The notes under the pieces: model-generated
Database searches by the model: none
Told to the model about the DNA's origin: nothing
What the model saw: the letters and a program-made list of their open reading frames with translations, nothing else
In this document: positions 11,626-24,600 of the stretch, in pieces
Numbering within the stretch: the stretch's first letter is position 1
Layout of the letters: each line of letters opens with the position of its first letter
Assembly: GCA_949752745.1 (NCBI GenBank)
Contig: OX457031.1
Coordinates: 22,493,642 to 22,557,641, forward strand
DNA length: 64,000 nt
Source: Protula sp. h YS-2021
Taxonomy: Eukaryota; Annelida; Polychaeta; Sabellida; Serpulidae
Direction: 5' to 3'
Program-made: the position numbers and the translations under genes

Positions 11626-14600
11626 GAATACCGGACAGCCATGGCTGTAGGAAACGTATAATCCACCATTTGCTGTTTTACAAAAATTACATGCTTTGTT
11701 TTAATCTTTTTTGCGGACGTTATGCTCTGTCTGGATAACTGACTAAAGCTTGAACATTGCATATTGCTCAAATTGCGTGAAAGAATATGCAAATGGACCG
11801 TGTTTGCTGATTGCTGAAATACAATATGCATACTTCCAGCAAATATCACATTTCACAGCCTCATTCTTTTCTATGGCCGATAAATAGAGTAAAGATTAAA
11901 TGACCCGCGGAGCCAGGTTATTTATCTAATAATCTAATACTTTGAATTATGAGAACTGGCTCATTCGTTTGCATTTTTCTCCCTTTCATAATACAATGAG
12001 CTAACTTCTTGCACATACAAGTGGTAGCGTGCGTTATCGTTATTTATACCTATTGAGTTACTTCAATATGGCCTTGCTTGAATCTTTTGCAATACAATGA
12101 AGAAACGCCCGCCCCTATTCATGCTGAAAATAACGTGTTTATATAAGCAATACATTTCCATTCACTACATCAATAGAAAAAAAATTAGCGTAACATTGGT
12201 CGAGTGCGCCGCGCTAAAAAAAGCGATAAAATAGGGTTTCTTTCCAATATTGTTTTTAATTAACACCACTGGGTGCAGATAACGGACTCAATGCATTTAA
12301 TAGTTAAGTCCACAAAGTTACTTATATAGATTAAGTAAACAAAGAAAATCTATTAGCAAAAATGTAATTTTTATTTAAATGTTTATTCTTTTAGCTTCAC
12401 ATTTAAGATAACATACTTTAAGGAAATACAAAGTACATACCACGAATGACATATTAATTCCTACAGTCTTGGACATCTTTAAGTTCAACTCACACAAAAT
12501 TAAATCTGGATATGTATCACTATATAAATGACCAGGAATCGTAAGTACGTTCTTAATTAGCATACAAGCATATATCACGTCTCCTGAACGAGGCGTTTTA
12601 ATTACGCACGCCAAGGAGAAGAAATACACCTGGTTTACAAGCTCTCAAAAGATGAACGATTGTTGTATCTTCGTCCGTTCGTTCGTCCTGTTTACCGCAG
12701 ACTGTGCGTATTATATTTCGTGGAAAGATAAGTAATGGTGCAATGTGTCCCGTATCAAATGCACTGACGTGTTAAGAGTGCTGGGGGAGGGGGGCGGCGT
12801 TAGGAAAAAATAGTGAACCTTTGGAAAAGGGACCACTTTAGCAAAGTTTCACTAGTACTTCTCCTTTCGAGGCTGCATTTATTTATCGATAGAGATCGTT
12901 TATTTTGATTTTTGGAAATACATGTGCGATCATATATGATTAAAATTGCCAGGATTGATATAAGATAAAGAGATAAACCAAAAAGACCAAGACAAGGCAA
13001 ATCAAGCAAAGAGAGGCCGCGATTAGCCCTTTGAGTGTATGCCGTTGTCTTCTTATATTCAAATTAGCCCACATTTGCGGTGTAATAGTTATGGCTTTTT
13101 GCATATGCTTATCTCGAATTCTTATCGCTTAAGACAGCCAAGTCGATTCGCTATCAAGTGCTTGTGTTAAATTAACTGTTACAACGCTGTGTGATTGAAA
13201 AATTTACTGCTTTCCTGTACTTTTATTAATCCCTCCCCAGCCCCCTTGTATATTGGTCTACAAATGTTAGCAGTGCACCATTTTCCTGAAGAGTGCTCAC
13301 TTTTCACTTTGCGTTAAAGGTTTAATTGACAGTGTATATAGAAATATTAAATGTATAATAGATGTGAAAGATTGTTAAAGTAGTGACAGTAAAAAGTAAT
13401 GTTGATAAATAAATTTTACCATTTTTTGTGGTTATTATCAGTTGATCAATTGACCAGTTGTCAGGAATAGACTACAAAAACATAATGTTAACTAATTTGA
13501 CCTGGCTTTTAAATGCAGGATATGGGAAAACTGTTGATCATATAATAGGTTTCTACCACTCCAATATAGGAATCGAGCAAATCTGTTATTGCAAAGCTAC
13601 GGATAGGTTCAGTATCAATGCTTGATATATCTGTCAGAATGTTCTTCTCTGGCTGTTATCTAGTATAAGCGTCAATTGAAAAAAAGGAATTTTGCGATCT
13701 CGTTCTTAAGTTACTGGACAAAGTATTCTCTTCTTACGCATTGCCTCGTTCGATAGCGGCATTGTTGTCAATAATTCTTGTGTTTTTCTATTGAGTTAGC
13801 CATGCAAAGGCGAGTGCTGACCATTCATAAACTCAAGTCGAAGCTTGTCAATATATTTGGAGAGTATAAATTACTTCTATAGATTCACTACAAATGGGTG
13901 TAGTGACGCGAGTAGCATTGAATGAAAATATCTGGGTATAATTTATGTAATGTAATTTATAATGTAAACACAAGTCAGCGCTCGTTGTAGACTGCAAGCC
14001 GTTAGATTTTTTTCAGCAGACAAAAGTAGGATAATAAAATAATCTTAATCAGATAGTTCTTATTAAAAAGATTCCAAGGTAAGATTTTACTTTTAAAAAA
14101 TAATATATGGGCTAAAATTTAATTATTTAGTAACAGTTAATCCAAAGTTATGCATTAAATTTATGTCGTGAATAGTTAACATTAATTTAAGTGGCCTTCG
14201 AGAGTAACGATGCCGTTTTACTTTTGTAGCCGAATTTGAAATAAGGTTAAACAATTCTAGATATCGGAAATTTATGTCGTGATATCATTAACTAATTTTT
14301 CTATCGCATTTTTAGACCTATTTGAAAATAATTCTTGATATCTAAAAATGATCAAGATATGTAATTTTTCTGTAAAAAGACAATTTTAAATATTTAAAAT
14401 TGAATTTTAGATACATTTGAATAAGCAGTGATATATAAACTTCGACAGTAAATGTGAAAGCGGTATTTCATGAAAAGCGCCGTTGCTTAACAGTGTGACT
14501 CAAATGCACTTCTACAATGTGGATGTATGCAAACGATAGAAAATCAACACAGCCCTTATGTACATATTAACGTTACCACTGCAATTTTCATTACATTTTA

Positions 14601-14814
14601 TATAAAAAATGAAAAACACGAGAATAAATCCAAATACCTGTGCAATATATTATATTAACAAGGACTGGAAATCTTAAACATAGAAATAGTGAAAACAAGA
14701 TTTAAGGTTATAGTCCAGGCATGCAATGGTGGAGGGCACTTTGCAGTACATGCGTTACCATGCGTGTTAAAAAAAGCTCGAGATAATTTTGAGGTAATGT
14801 GCGATCCGAGCGGT

Positions 14815-14965
14815 GTACGAATTTCTATCTTCTTAAAGAGGATCCGGGGGGGGGGGGAGCTGAAATTTTTATTCAGTACTCTGCGAGTCCCATAAAAGGG
14901 TGTGGGGTGGGGGTCTTTTCGGTACTTCACTCCGCGGCCAGCAAAAAAAAAAAAAAAAAAAAAAA
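14815..14965. repeat. Dispersed repeat fragment with G and A homopolymer tracts
   Basis: The block with TTTTATTCAGTACTCTGCGAG, a G run and an A run resembles 22270-22360 (TTTTCATTCAGTACTCCGCG, G run, TTCACTC). A related piece in the opposite orientation appears around 32740-32880. The three copies suggest an interspersed repeat family. Homopolymer lengths here may be assembly-sensitive. Confidence 0.45.
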
Positions 14966-17900
14966 ACGAGGACCGAAAAATTTGCATGCACACAATTTCT
15001 CAATGTATTCATATATATATGAAATATATAATTTATAATTTATATAATTTATTGAAAACTTGTGTTTTTATTATTAAATTTGAATTCCAAGTTTTGTGGT
15101 GAAATGTACAAGGGTTTTGGCTGTCGATGAAAAGGGGGGTATTTTTCAATGTTGGAACTTCACGCGTTTGGGGAAGAAGGCATTTTGAAGTGTTGTAGGC
15201 ACGTATGTTAAGCAATTTCTATGCGGGTGCCCCCCCCCCCCACCCCGCCCGCCCAGGCGAATTCTTCAGGAAATAACCTTGGTATATTCAAAAATCAGCG
15301 TTCAGTAAAAATTCCTCAGATTAAGAGCACACACAACAAGAAGCGTGAATAAATATTCAAGCATTTAACGAGGGCGATTGCAAATAGATTTTGTGATCAA
15401 ACATCCACTCGACACAGCTTCACCTTTCTCGCCATGTATAGCCTTGGACGTGTTTCTGTTTTTTTAAGGAACAATTCTTACTCTGACCAGGAAAAGCAAT
15501 GGAAGCACTGTTTGAAACATTTATTTGTTAACTAATATTGGTCGCAGACATCGACCAGATCTTATGTAAAGATTTATGTAGATTTAGACAATGTTTGCAT
15601 AAGCTCACAGTGGCTGTTTCTCTCTCAAAAATGTCATTTGTGCCCAGAAGTTAACTTGGCGACAGATGATCCATTAAACATCCGATCCGGTTACCTAAGC
15701 CCACATATGACCTCGCCTATGCAGTAGTTTGAAACTGGACCATTTAGACTTTGTTTTCACCCACAAACTGAGGAAAATATACACTTTAATTTATTAACCT
15801 TCCACCTAAAAACATCGGGTTACAACTAAAATGGCACAGTGCATCATATGTGCCATTTAATTTTAAATGAATTCAGAAATGTAAACACTTTCTCGGATTT
15901 CGCAAATCTGACTTAAAAATTCAGATGCGCTTTCATTCATTCGTTTCCTTTTCTTTCCCTTTCTTTGTTACCTTCTTGGAATTCACTCTTAGGGTACTGG
16001 AAAATATTAAACGACCTTCCCATGGTGGTATGTAACCTGTACAACTAGCCCCCCCCCCCTCCCCCCTTTTTTTATGAAAGTAAGATAGTCTTGTTTTTAT
16101 ACCATTGTTTTTTTTTTTTAATTTGACGCGGCCGGCTGGCAATCTTTCTTATCTTTCTCGAAAAATTAGACCCGGAACGGAACGAACTTTATCTTTGCAA
16201 ATTTCGGCGACCCATCATTGGCCAAAATTCTTGTTTTGCCTTTTTTAACCAAAGATGGCCGAATTATTCATAAAACCTCAATTTGGCATAACAGTGATAT
16301 CATCAATTTATAAGTTACTACTCTGAAACGTCGGAAGTGTTTCTTGTGTGAAAATGAAAGCACCGTGGCTGCGAGCGCAAAAAAAAATACGGACAATTTA
16401 TCTGTAGTTTATCTGCCTTACAGCTAAATTTTTATTACTTTAAAATAAAAAAAAAAAACACCCAACGGGCTGGTCGATTTTCATTTTACAACAAATTATT
16501 TAGACCAAAGTAGTGAAATCCTTTTTAGTGCGATTTGTTATGAGCAAAAAGAAGTTTCCTCTGCAAGGTATAAATTTGGCGTTTAAAAATAGTGATAAAT
16601 TTTGAAATTTTGTACAGTAATATGAGATAAGATTTAGGAGTGTTCAACCTCGAGATCGAACTTAATTTTCTGCTGATTGACCATTATCTTTTATGCAAAA
16701 GCTTTCAGAAGGCATAAATCGTATCAAGGCTATAATCTTCTTAGCTCTTAAAGAAGCTTGTATGTATGTTAAACCTACTGCACCCAAACTTTTATTTTAT
16801 CGTCAAAAGAAAACTGTAGGATTTTGCGTCCAAAAATATTTACTGAGGGCCTAGAAAAAAATTAGGTGAGCAAAAAAAATAGCATGTGACCGGTTTGTCT
16901 TTCATTGTACGGTTTTGTATGAGGCCCTTGATCTTGCGGAGAAGAAATGCGTCTTCATTTTTATCTGGAGCGTCTTGAATTCCACGCAGTCGTATAGGGA
17001 CTCAAATTCCACTCTGTATCGTTGTTCCCAGATTGCTTTGTGTACGTTGAAAAATTTATGAAAACAGGTTTTCTTTAAAAAAAAAAAAAAAAAACTTATT
17101 ACAAGCTACACGTTGTTTAACTATGCCTATGTTACACAAATTGGGATTGCTGGTGATTGGCTAGTCTATAGTTGCAAAGAAATACACACAAGCTTCGATA
17201 ATTTCATCTGAACGATATGGAAAAAAAAATTCTTTGAAAAAATAGTTGTCCTTCTGTAAGCTTCAAAAGAAATGTGATTTGTTTTGACAAATGTGAACAT
17301 AAATTAGTCTATCACTGTTCAAGTCCTGAAGACCAATGAATTTCTTCGAAGAAGTCAATCGGTTGCCTGATTTCCAATAAATTCTCTCCTTCAGTTCTTA
17401 CTGTCAATCTTATGATGTGCTTAATTTAATTGATGCTTCATTTATTCCTGATCACAAATGGCATGCATATTTTGATTATATCCAGGAGTTAATGATTCGT
17501 ATGCGTAAATGACATAGCATGTCTCAACATGTTTTTTATTCTAAAAATACAACAGAATTACATGCAACATGGCTCTGCTGTTTATTCAATCGAAAGCAGT
17601 TTTTATATCTTTAACTGTAGTTCAAGTTTTTTAATTATGGAAATTATATGCAGTTTAGAGCATGCATTCTTCACGAGTAGTGACGCTTAAATTGATATCC
17701 ACCTATATAACTTTGGCCACTTATGCTTGCCAGCACTCGTATGGATCGGACAAAAAGTACCAATTAGGAAAAATATCATTGTTTCTCATACGTAGCCGTG
17801 CCACTTAAATAACAAATATAGAAAGTAGAATGACTGTGTGAAATACTGTAAGTGGAAAAGAAAAGAAATCGACAGGCCTGGTGTAAAATTGAATATAAGA

Positions 17901-18091
17901 GGTCAGTAAGACACAACAAATCAGCAAACATTCTATCCTTTCACACTTGGTTATATTTTCACTTTGACTAACCTATTAACTGCATGTGACACTTAACAGT
18001 ATTTAACTCTATCTGATGTACAGTATATTTCTAAAATGCATTTTGCCTCCAGCCAAAATTATATTTTATTTAGTAGCTGTTTCTTTTACAG

Positions 18092-18229
18092 TGTCAAAGT
18101 CCTGGTCACAGCCCCAGCGGATCGTAAGGTTTCGGATGACCAACGGAAATACACGAATCATATCGGAAAATAATCATCAGTGACAATTTCGAACAGCCAC
18201 TATAAAAACTGTAGCTTTTAAATATAAAA
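18092..18229 (+). other. Probable 5' UTR exon of the large coiled-coil gene
   Basis: A pyrimidine-rich tract followed by AG (CTGTTTCTTTTACAG, ending 18091) looks like a splice acceptor 138 nt upstream of the start codon. The upstream non-coding exon and the promoter were not located. The alternative is that transcription starts nearby and this acceptor is chance. Confidence 0.4.
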
Positions 18230-21200
18230 ATGGGGAGGAAAAAGAATAAACATTCTAAATACAAAGGTAACAAAAGTTCAAACAAATCGTCGTCAACTGG
18301 CGCGAAGCAAAAAGACGAATCGCAAGCCAGTACTTCACAATCTCACGGACGCTCCAATGAAAGCAAAGTCTTGCCAGAAGTCCTCGTTGCTGACGATACC
18401 TCAACACATTCAACTGAACCCAGCACGAGTCAACTGGAATCGACAAGCCAGTCACTGTCTAATGAACCTGTTGCAGCAAAACGATTATCCAAGAGAGAAC
18501 AATTTGAACGCTCCCGAAGCGGGTCATCTTTGAACAGCGAAAACAGTGATAAGGGTAGAAGCATCGATCAAGCCGACAAGGATTTGACAAGGGAACAAAC
18601 TGGCCTTTTCAACGCTGCCTGTGCATCTACAGATCAACCGAATGAAGCTGCCCAGGACAGGTCGGCCGCCTCTGCCGAACTAACACAAGAAGCTCTGAGC
18701 ATCCATACTCAGCTACTTGAAACTTCCCCAGCCCACTCATTAACACACGCTACTGGACTACCACCCCAGCTCTCGCTGGTAAGGGTACCGTTAGACGAAA
18801 GAGAGCCTGGAAAGCGTGGCAGTATGCTTTCGCACGATGATTGCGAGAGTGGTGTGGGTACCTACAGCGCACAAAGTGAAGGAACACACCGAGACGACAC
18901 ATTTGCGGATGATCAAGACATCCACCCAGTGATAAATGCAGATCTGGATATTCAAGCAAGCGAGATGCATCATATGGCCCAGGATATGTTATACATGCGT
19001 CCCGGGTCGTCCCCAGTCTGTGGTCCTGGTAACACAGCAAACAGTCACAATGACCCCGATAAAATACCTGTTAAACAAACCGCAAATCATTCATCTGAAA
19101 ATCATGACAAAGAAGAAAACATCGCCTTTGAAAGTGGCGTCGCAATAGACAATACTACGGAAGAAATGAAAAACGATGACATAATTGTTACTGGGTTATC
19201 ATCAGCTACTTATTCTACTGAGCAGTTGGAGGTTAAAGTTGAAGGGAAACCTCCAAAAGGCAGCTTACAACGGCAAGTTAGCTCTTCGGGCAGCGTAGAA
19301 CTATCGCGAACCAATCAAATGTCACACTCTCAATCTCATTCGAATAGCGTCGGTACCGAATTAGGATTATCTGGGACCATACCCCAAGGCCTTGCAAGTT
19401 CTGCATCGTCTCGCACCGATCCATTCTCCATAATGTCAGCATCCAAAACAAGCACAGGTATGGCCTATCATTCTACATGCCACACACTGGACAGTGACTT
19501 TGCTCTAACGGGAACAGGGACCAGCCACAGTCTTGAAGCGGGAGATGAGAATGACTTAGAAGCCAGCGGTGATGTCATTGTTTCCTCACTGTCACGAAAC
19601 GATGGATCAGGTGGAGAAAGGTTGCTATTAAGTGATGATCATGACCAAGCTGATATCCATTCATCCACAAGCGCAATTTCTACCGTTGGTGACTTGCCTG
19701 ATATTTTGTCTCCCAGTGGTGCTGGCAATGTTCGAGCTAGCCTAGACGACGCCGAAGAAGCAGACCGACGGCTAAGCCTAGACTACGACCTGGGCTCATC
19801 GATTGAATCAATGGGCATCATCCGTCCGATTAAGTTCACAAATATTGGCGTGTCGCTTTTTGATGAGCTTCAGATGGTAGGTGATGGTGCTGGGGACAGC
19901 AGCGTGAAGAGTACTCCGAGAAAAAGTCGCTCCAACACCGTGTCTTCGGTACTCTCTGACAAAGGCCACAATGACAGCCTTGGAGATACTTTAGGTGAGA
20001 CGAGTACCATGTATCCGTATACTCTCACAGTTAAAAATATAACATCGCCGGTTATTTAATTTGTCACTGAGTTCTTATTTGGGGGGACTATATATTAACT
20101 GATTGGCTTGCGAACCGCTCAGTGTTAGAACGAAGTTAAGTAACTTCGTTTTACCATAAAATTTTGAGGAATTATTTGAGAAATTATTTCTCAAGAATGA
20201 AATTAGAAAGTGCTGTATGTACAATCAGTGTGTGATTAAATGAGTTAAAACTAATAGATTTTGTCAGAAGGACAAAATGCTTGAATATCCCCGTAAAGTT
20301 AAATAATTATATATATATATATATTCTGTTTTGTTCTAGCAAGTGTGAGTGAAAAAGAAGAGGCTCACTGTGAGCAGTTAGAGCATCCAAGTGGGACCAA
20401 GTCGCCTGATCCCAGCAGTGATAAAAGTACGCAACAAAGCACACGAAATGTCAAGAGCCTGAAAGCAGATGACAAAACAAAATCATCTTCCTCAAGTCTG
20501 AGTGAGCAAGAGGCGAAATTGAAATCCGCTGCATCGTCAATAAAAGAAGGAGACGAAATCTCGAACCCCGAATCAATCACTGATGATGAGACATCTCGCA
20601 GTGCGGCATCAAAAACGCTGAGTCATTCCAGTTACAGCTGTGACCATGGTGGCGAGATGGGTCAAGAAAATGGCGCTGCAGCAGCCGGTTACAACGCGTA
20701 TCCGGAGCATGTCCAATCAGCGCCGTCCCTCTTAGAACGTCAACGACTTGAAGAAGAGGCAGAGCAGAGGAGACTGTACGCTGAACTGTACAATCAGCAT
20801 CAGCAACAGTTGAATGAAATGTGCACTAAAACCCAGGATTCCATGAGTAATATAAGAGTAACTGAGATAGGAAATATGTCTGAATCAGAATCAAAAGGAG
20901 CGTCGACACCTCGCGAGGATTCTGACGGTGCTAAGGAGGTTTCGTTCTCGGCTATTTCCGAAGCAGTGGAAGAATATCGATCACAACAGTATAAAAATAG
21001 GGCTCAAAATCCACCTGTTCATCCCGAACAATTGAGTGATGTTGATGTTGATGAACGCGGAGATATCTTAAATGCAGAGACATACGATGCGGATACTTCA
21101 TTAAATCATAGTCTGGTCGTCGAACAAAGCGTTGAAGAAATATTAGAAAATCGAGAGCTAGTTGCAAGCGCTGTAGCTGCCCTTAACCAAGAGATAACAA

Positions 21201-21686
21201 ATCTAGAAATGGAAAATAAAGACTTATATGAGAAAATGACTCTGTATCGGAACTCAAGTAAACAATACAAGCAAAAAGCGGATTCATTTGAAAGTTATCT
21301 GAAAGCACAACGTGCGCAAGTAAAAGAACTGGAAATCAAACTGGCACAGATAAATTCTGAACGGCAAAATGTAAGGAATGTTGCAGCTATGACGGAACAA
21401 GTTCTGCTTCTAAACACGTGTGTACAGGTGGAACCAAAAACGTACGAGTCACACACACAAGCGTCAGTGTCGACCGTCAATCGGGCTTGTCAAAGTGAGG
21501 CTGCGGACCTTCACGGGTGTGCCTTCCACAAGCAGACTAGTACCCATGACCTTGAGAGTTCGGGAGAAGGAGGTCAAAAGGGAGACACGATGCTGGCAGT
21601 TGAACAAACAGCCGAAAAGAAGAAGAACTTGGCCAAAGCTAGCGCAATGCTGGACAAGATTCTCCGTCAAATGAACAACATTGCAG
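18230..21686 (+). CDS. Large coiled-coil gene, exons 1-2: disordered N-terminus entering the coiled coil
   Basis: Exon 1 (18230-19994) would run on as an open frame to a stop at 20059, but a GTGAGA donor at 19995 and a TTCTAG acceptor ending at 20339 join it in phase to a second long open stretch. That second stretch has no ATG at its head, so it cannot be a separate gene starting there. Residues 1-~800 are rich in Ser, Thr, Asp and Glu, including SHSQSHS-like runs. Exon 2 contains predicted helix from about [15 protein letters not shown] to [11 protein letters not shown], with regular leucine/isoleucine spacing, and ends at a GTAAAA donor at 21687. Confidence 0.85.
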
Positions 21687-24600
21687 GTAAAAATAATACG
21701 TAAAAGATTAACCTTCAGTAGCTCTGTTGCTTAAAAGAAAAGTTTTGGACCTGGTTACACAACTTAGGGACCAAGTCGTGATTGAGCCTTTTTTTCAGTA
21801 TGATGCCTTTTGGGTAACTTCGTCATCTGAATATTTGCAAGGTAAATGTCAGGTGATTAAACGTTAATGTTGCAGGTTTTTACTTTCCAAGCATCCTAAG
21901 TATAAACGTTATATAACTAATACACATAATAATAAAAATAAGACTCAAAGCAAGCATTAAGCTTTAATCGTTTTATTAGGCTCGTCATTTAAAAATACTA
22001 AAAATATATCGCAATAGTTTGTCTGTTTTTTTAATAAGGAGAAGTAGAAGAAGCGGAGGATTCGAGCATACTGGAAGCACTGGGCGATGATAGGGAACCG
22101 GAAACGACAGAGAAGTGGCGCCACTTGGCCATGACTGCTATCAGCACTGACCCGCAGGTACTAAATGGTGAAAATAGAAGGCTTTCCGGGGCCCTAGTCT
22201 TGGTATGATGTGTGATACCATGCGTTTCCAAAAAGGCGAGTAGAATGGGGATAATTCTGAAACCAAACGAGGTTCGCGCGGAGTGCCAGTTCCGTTAGAA
22301 AGGGGGGGGGGGCAGTTTTCATTCAGTACTCCGCGTTTCCCACAAAAGAGGGTTATTTAAGAATTTCACTCAGCGTTTTGGTCAAAAATCTGCTCTTATT
22401 TCAGAACTAACACACCGAGTTTAAAAAACTCAGATGTCTTTTTAAAGTACAAAAGCCAACGAAAATACATTTGCAGTCAATTTTGGAATATGCTTCGGAA
22501 CTATGTTATTTGCTAGCTATAATATCCGTATCCCTAACATAGTTCAACAAAAAGACTGACAGGGCAGGTCAGAATGATAATTGGCTTTGTTTTCTGTATC
22601 ACAGTACATTAATCATTTTTAGTGAATAATACGTCTAGTCTTATTATTTTTTTATAAATTAATAAAATGTTTTCAGTTTTGCTCTACAATGAGCAAATGT
22701 AATTAATGAATTGTTTGAGCTCTTACCCCCCCCCCCCCCCCCCCTGCTGCAATAGGATTATCAGATTCCTTTGTGTTATCGTTTGTTGTTTTAAACTGAG
22801 TAAAACGTTTGCCCTAACATAAGGTTGAAATGCTGAAACTTTCCTATTTCAAAAAGAATTTCTGGAAGCTTTAATCGTCAACCCACTACTATATAACAAA
22901 AACTTGAAAAATCACCCTTACACTTTGCAGTTCTGTACACCGCAGCAAACTCTATTGAAAATTTCCTTTGAAATGTTCATTGAAGTTTCGAGAGCTCAAT
23001 TTTCAGAAGTTATTAACAGTTTCGAAAGAAATGATTAGGAATGCTGGGGAAGAAATGCTCATTAAATTCTTTGGAATTTACTCTGTCAGTTCAGGGGAAG
23101 TTTCCATAGTACTTCCTCAGAAGTTCTGGAAAAGTTCCTTCGACTTAAAAACTTCTCTGCGGGTTTTATGGAAAGATTATAAGAAATGGGACAGAAATTC
23201 CTGTGACTTCCAACGAAATTCCACGTTTCCAACTTCTTTTATGACCTAAGTCTGAAATGAGTCTTTAGGTCTTTCTTACTCTTGTGGTGGCTGTTTTCTA
23301 AGTACAACAAAACAAAGCAATTCTTTTTTTAATGGGACAAGTATACCATTGCTAGCACATGTCCTTGTATTTTTACTCTTGTCATTGTGCAACATTATAA
23401 AAGCATTACAAAAAATATATAAAAAAAGATTTTTTAGATCTGCTTAGTTAGGGTCACTGGATGGGGTTTCCCTGAGAAATACATTCTTCAAAAGATAGAT
23501 ATCACTGAAGAATAAGTAGCTGGATGAAGAAAACCCAGTGGTTACGGTGTCCCTGATCAAAATCAGTAATGTTGTGGTTTTTTAGGGGACGTGACGGATT
23601 GCTTAATGACCCTTAACGAAAGCAGTCTTTTAGATTGTGATTTTAGTATAATTTTATTATCAATGCTGCAAGTGTTTTGTGTCATACAAGTATCAAATGC
23701 ATACATGTTGCAGTTCAGAAGATTAAATGTCTTCTTTTTATGTCGCATATCTTTCACATGTAGCCAACGTATGTGCAGCAGTAGTGAATTTATTTACGGA
23801 ACCGGTCACTTTTTACGAAGCTCTGATTTTGTCAGAAGTGCCCATAGGATCATAAAGAAAGGGAGATAGTTTCACATTTATTTGGTGTTGATACCTGTAG
23901 GTGCTGCGGGTGCAGCGAAGTTTAGCTAAGGCGGCTATGGAATACGACATTTTAAATACCAAAATAAGCAAATCAATTCGCGACGCCGATGCAAAATTCA
24001 ACGAGCTCAACACGCAGCTGCAAACAGCCAATGGGAACCTTCAAAAGTCACGTGATGATTGCCACGTGTGGCAATGTAAATATGAAGGGGATCGCACGGA
24101 AGTCGAAATGTTGCGAGATCGAACTCAGGCCATGGAAAAAGAACTGTTGCTGAAACAAATGGAGAACGATCGCTTGTCAGATGAGGTTAAGGTCAGAACA
24201 GAGGTGAGTGTCATACATATATACTGGTACTTCTCCGGGTTTGGGAGAGGGATTGAGAAGGGGACAAGTTGGTCGGCATGCGTATCCATGACTTTTTATA
24301 ACAACCTTTAAACACGGAGTACCAAGTTTGAGAAAATATCCACTGCCATTTCGTGCGGATCGCTCACCTTAAAATATCCCGTTTTTTTTCTTTTTGATAG
24401 GTAGGCCATATGCTGTCAATTGACCTCATACCCTAACCTTTATCATCATCTTCTTTTTATACTTATTCTTCTTCTTCTTCTTCTTCTTCTTCTTCTTCTT
24501 CTTTTTCTTCGTCATCCTGTTCTTCTTCGTATGTTGTACTACGAACACTAATCATACGTAATCGCTACTTAAATCGTCTACACAGAAGGAAGTTAGTCTC

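Larger units (their letters stand above)
6950..18091. other. Intergenic region with repeats, no supported gene
   Basis: About 11 kb between the head of PTTG1IP (leftward) and the big coiled-coil gene (rightward). Both genes point outward, so promoters for both should lie here. It holds two palindrome-rich patches (9440-10370, 10400-10800), an inverted-repeat MITE (10823-11625), a dispersed repeat at about 14820-14945 and homopolymer tracts near 14860, 14942, 15232, 16050, 16110 and 17078. Open frames are short and show no family resemblance. Confidence 0.6.

Noticed and set aside
20345..21703. Apparent independent gene starting at 20345
   Set aside because: The first codon is GTG, not ATG, and a splice acceptor at 20339 joins it in phase to the preceding exon; it also reads through a donor at 21687.
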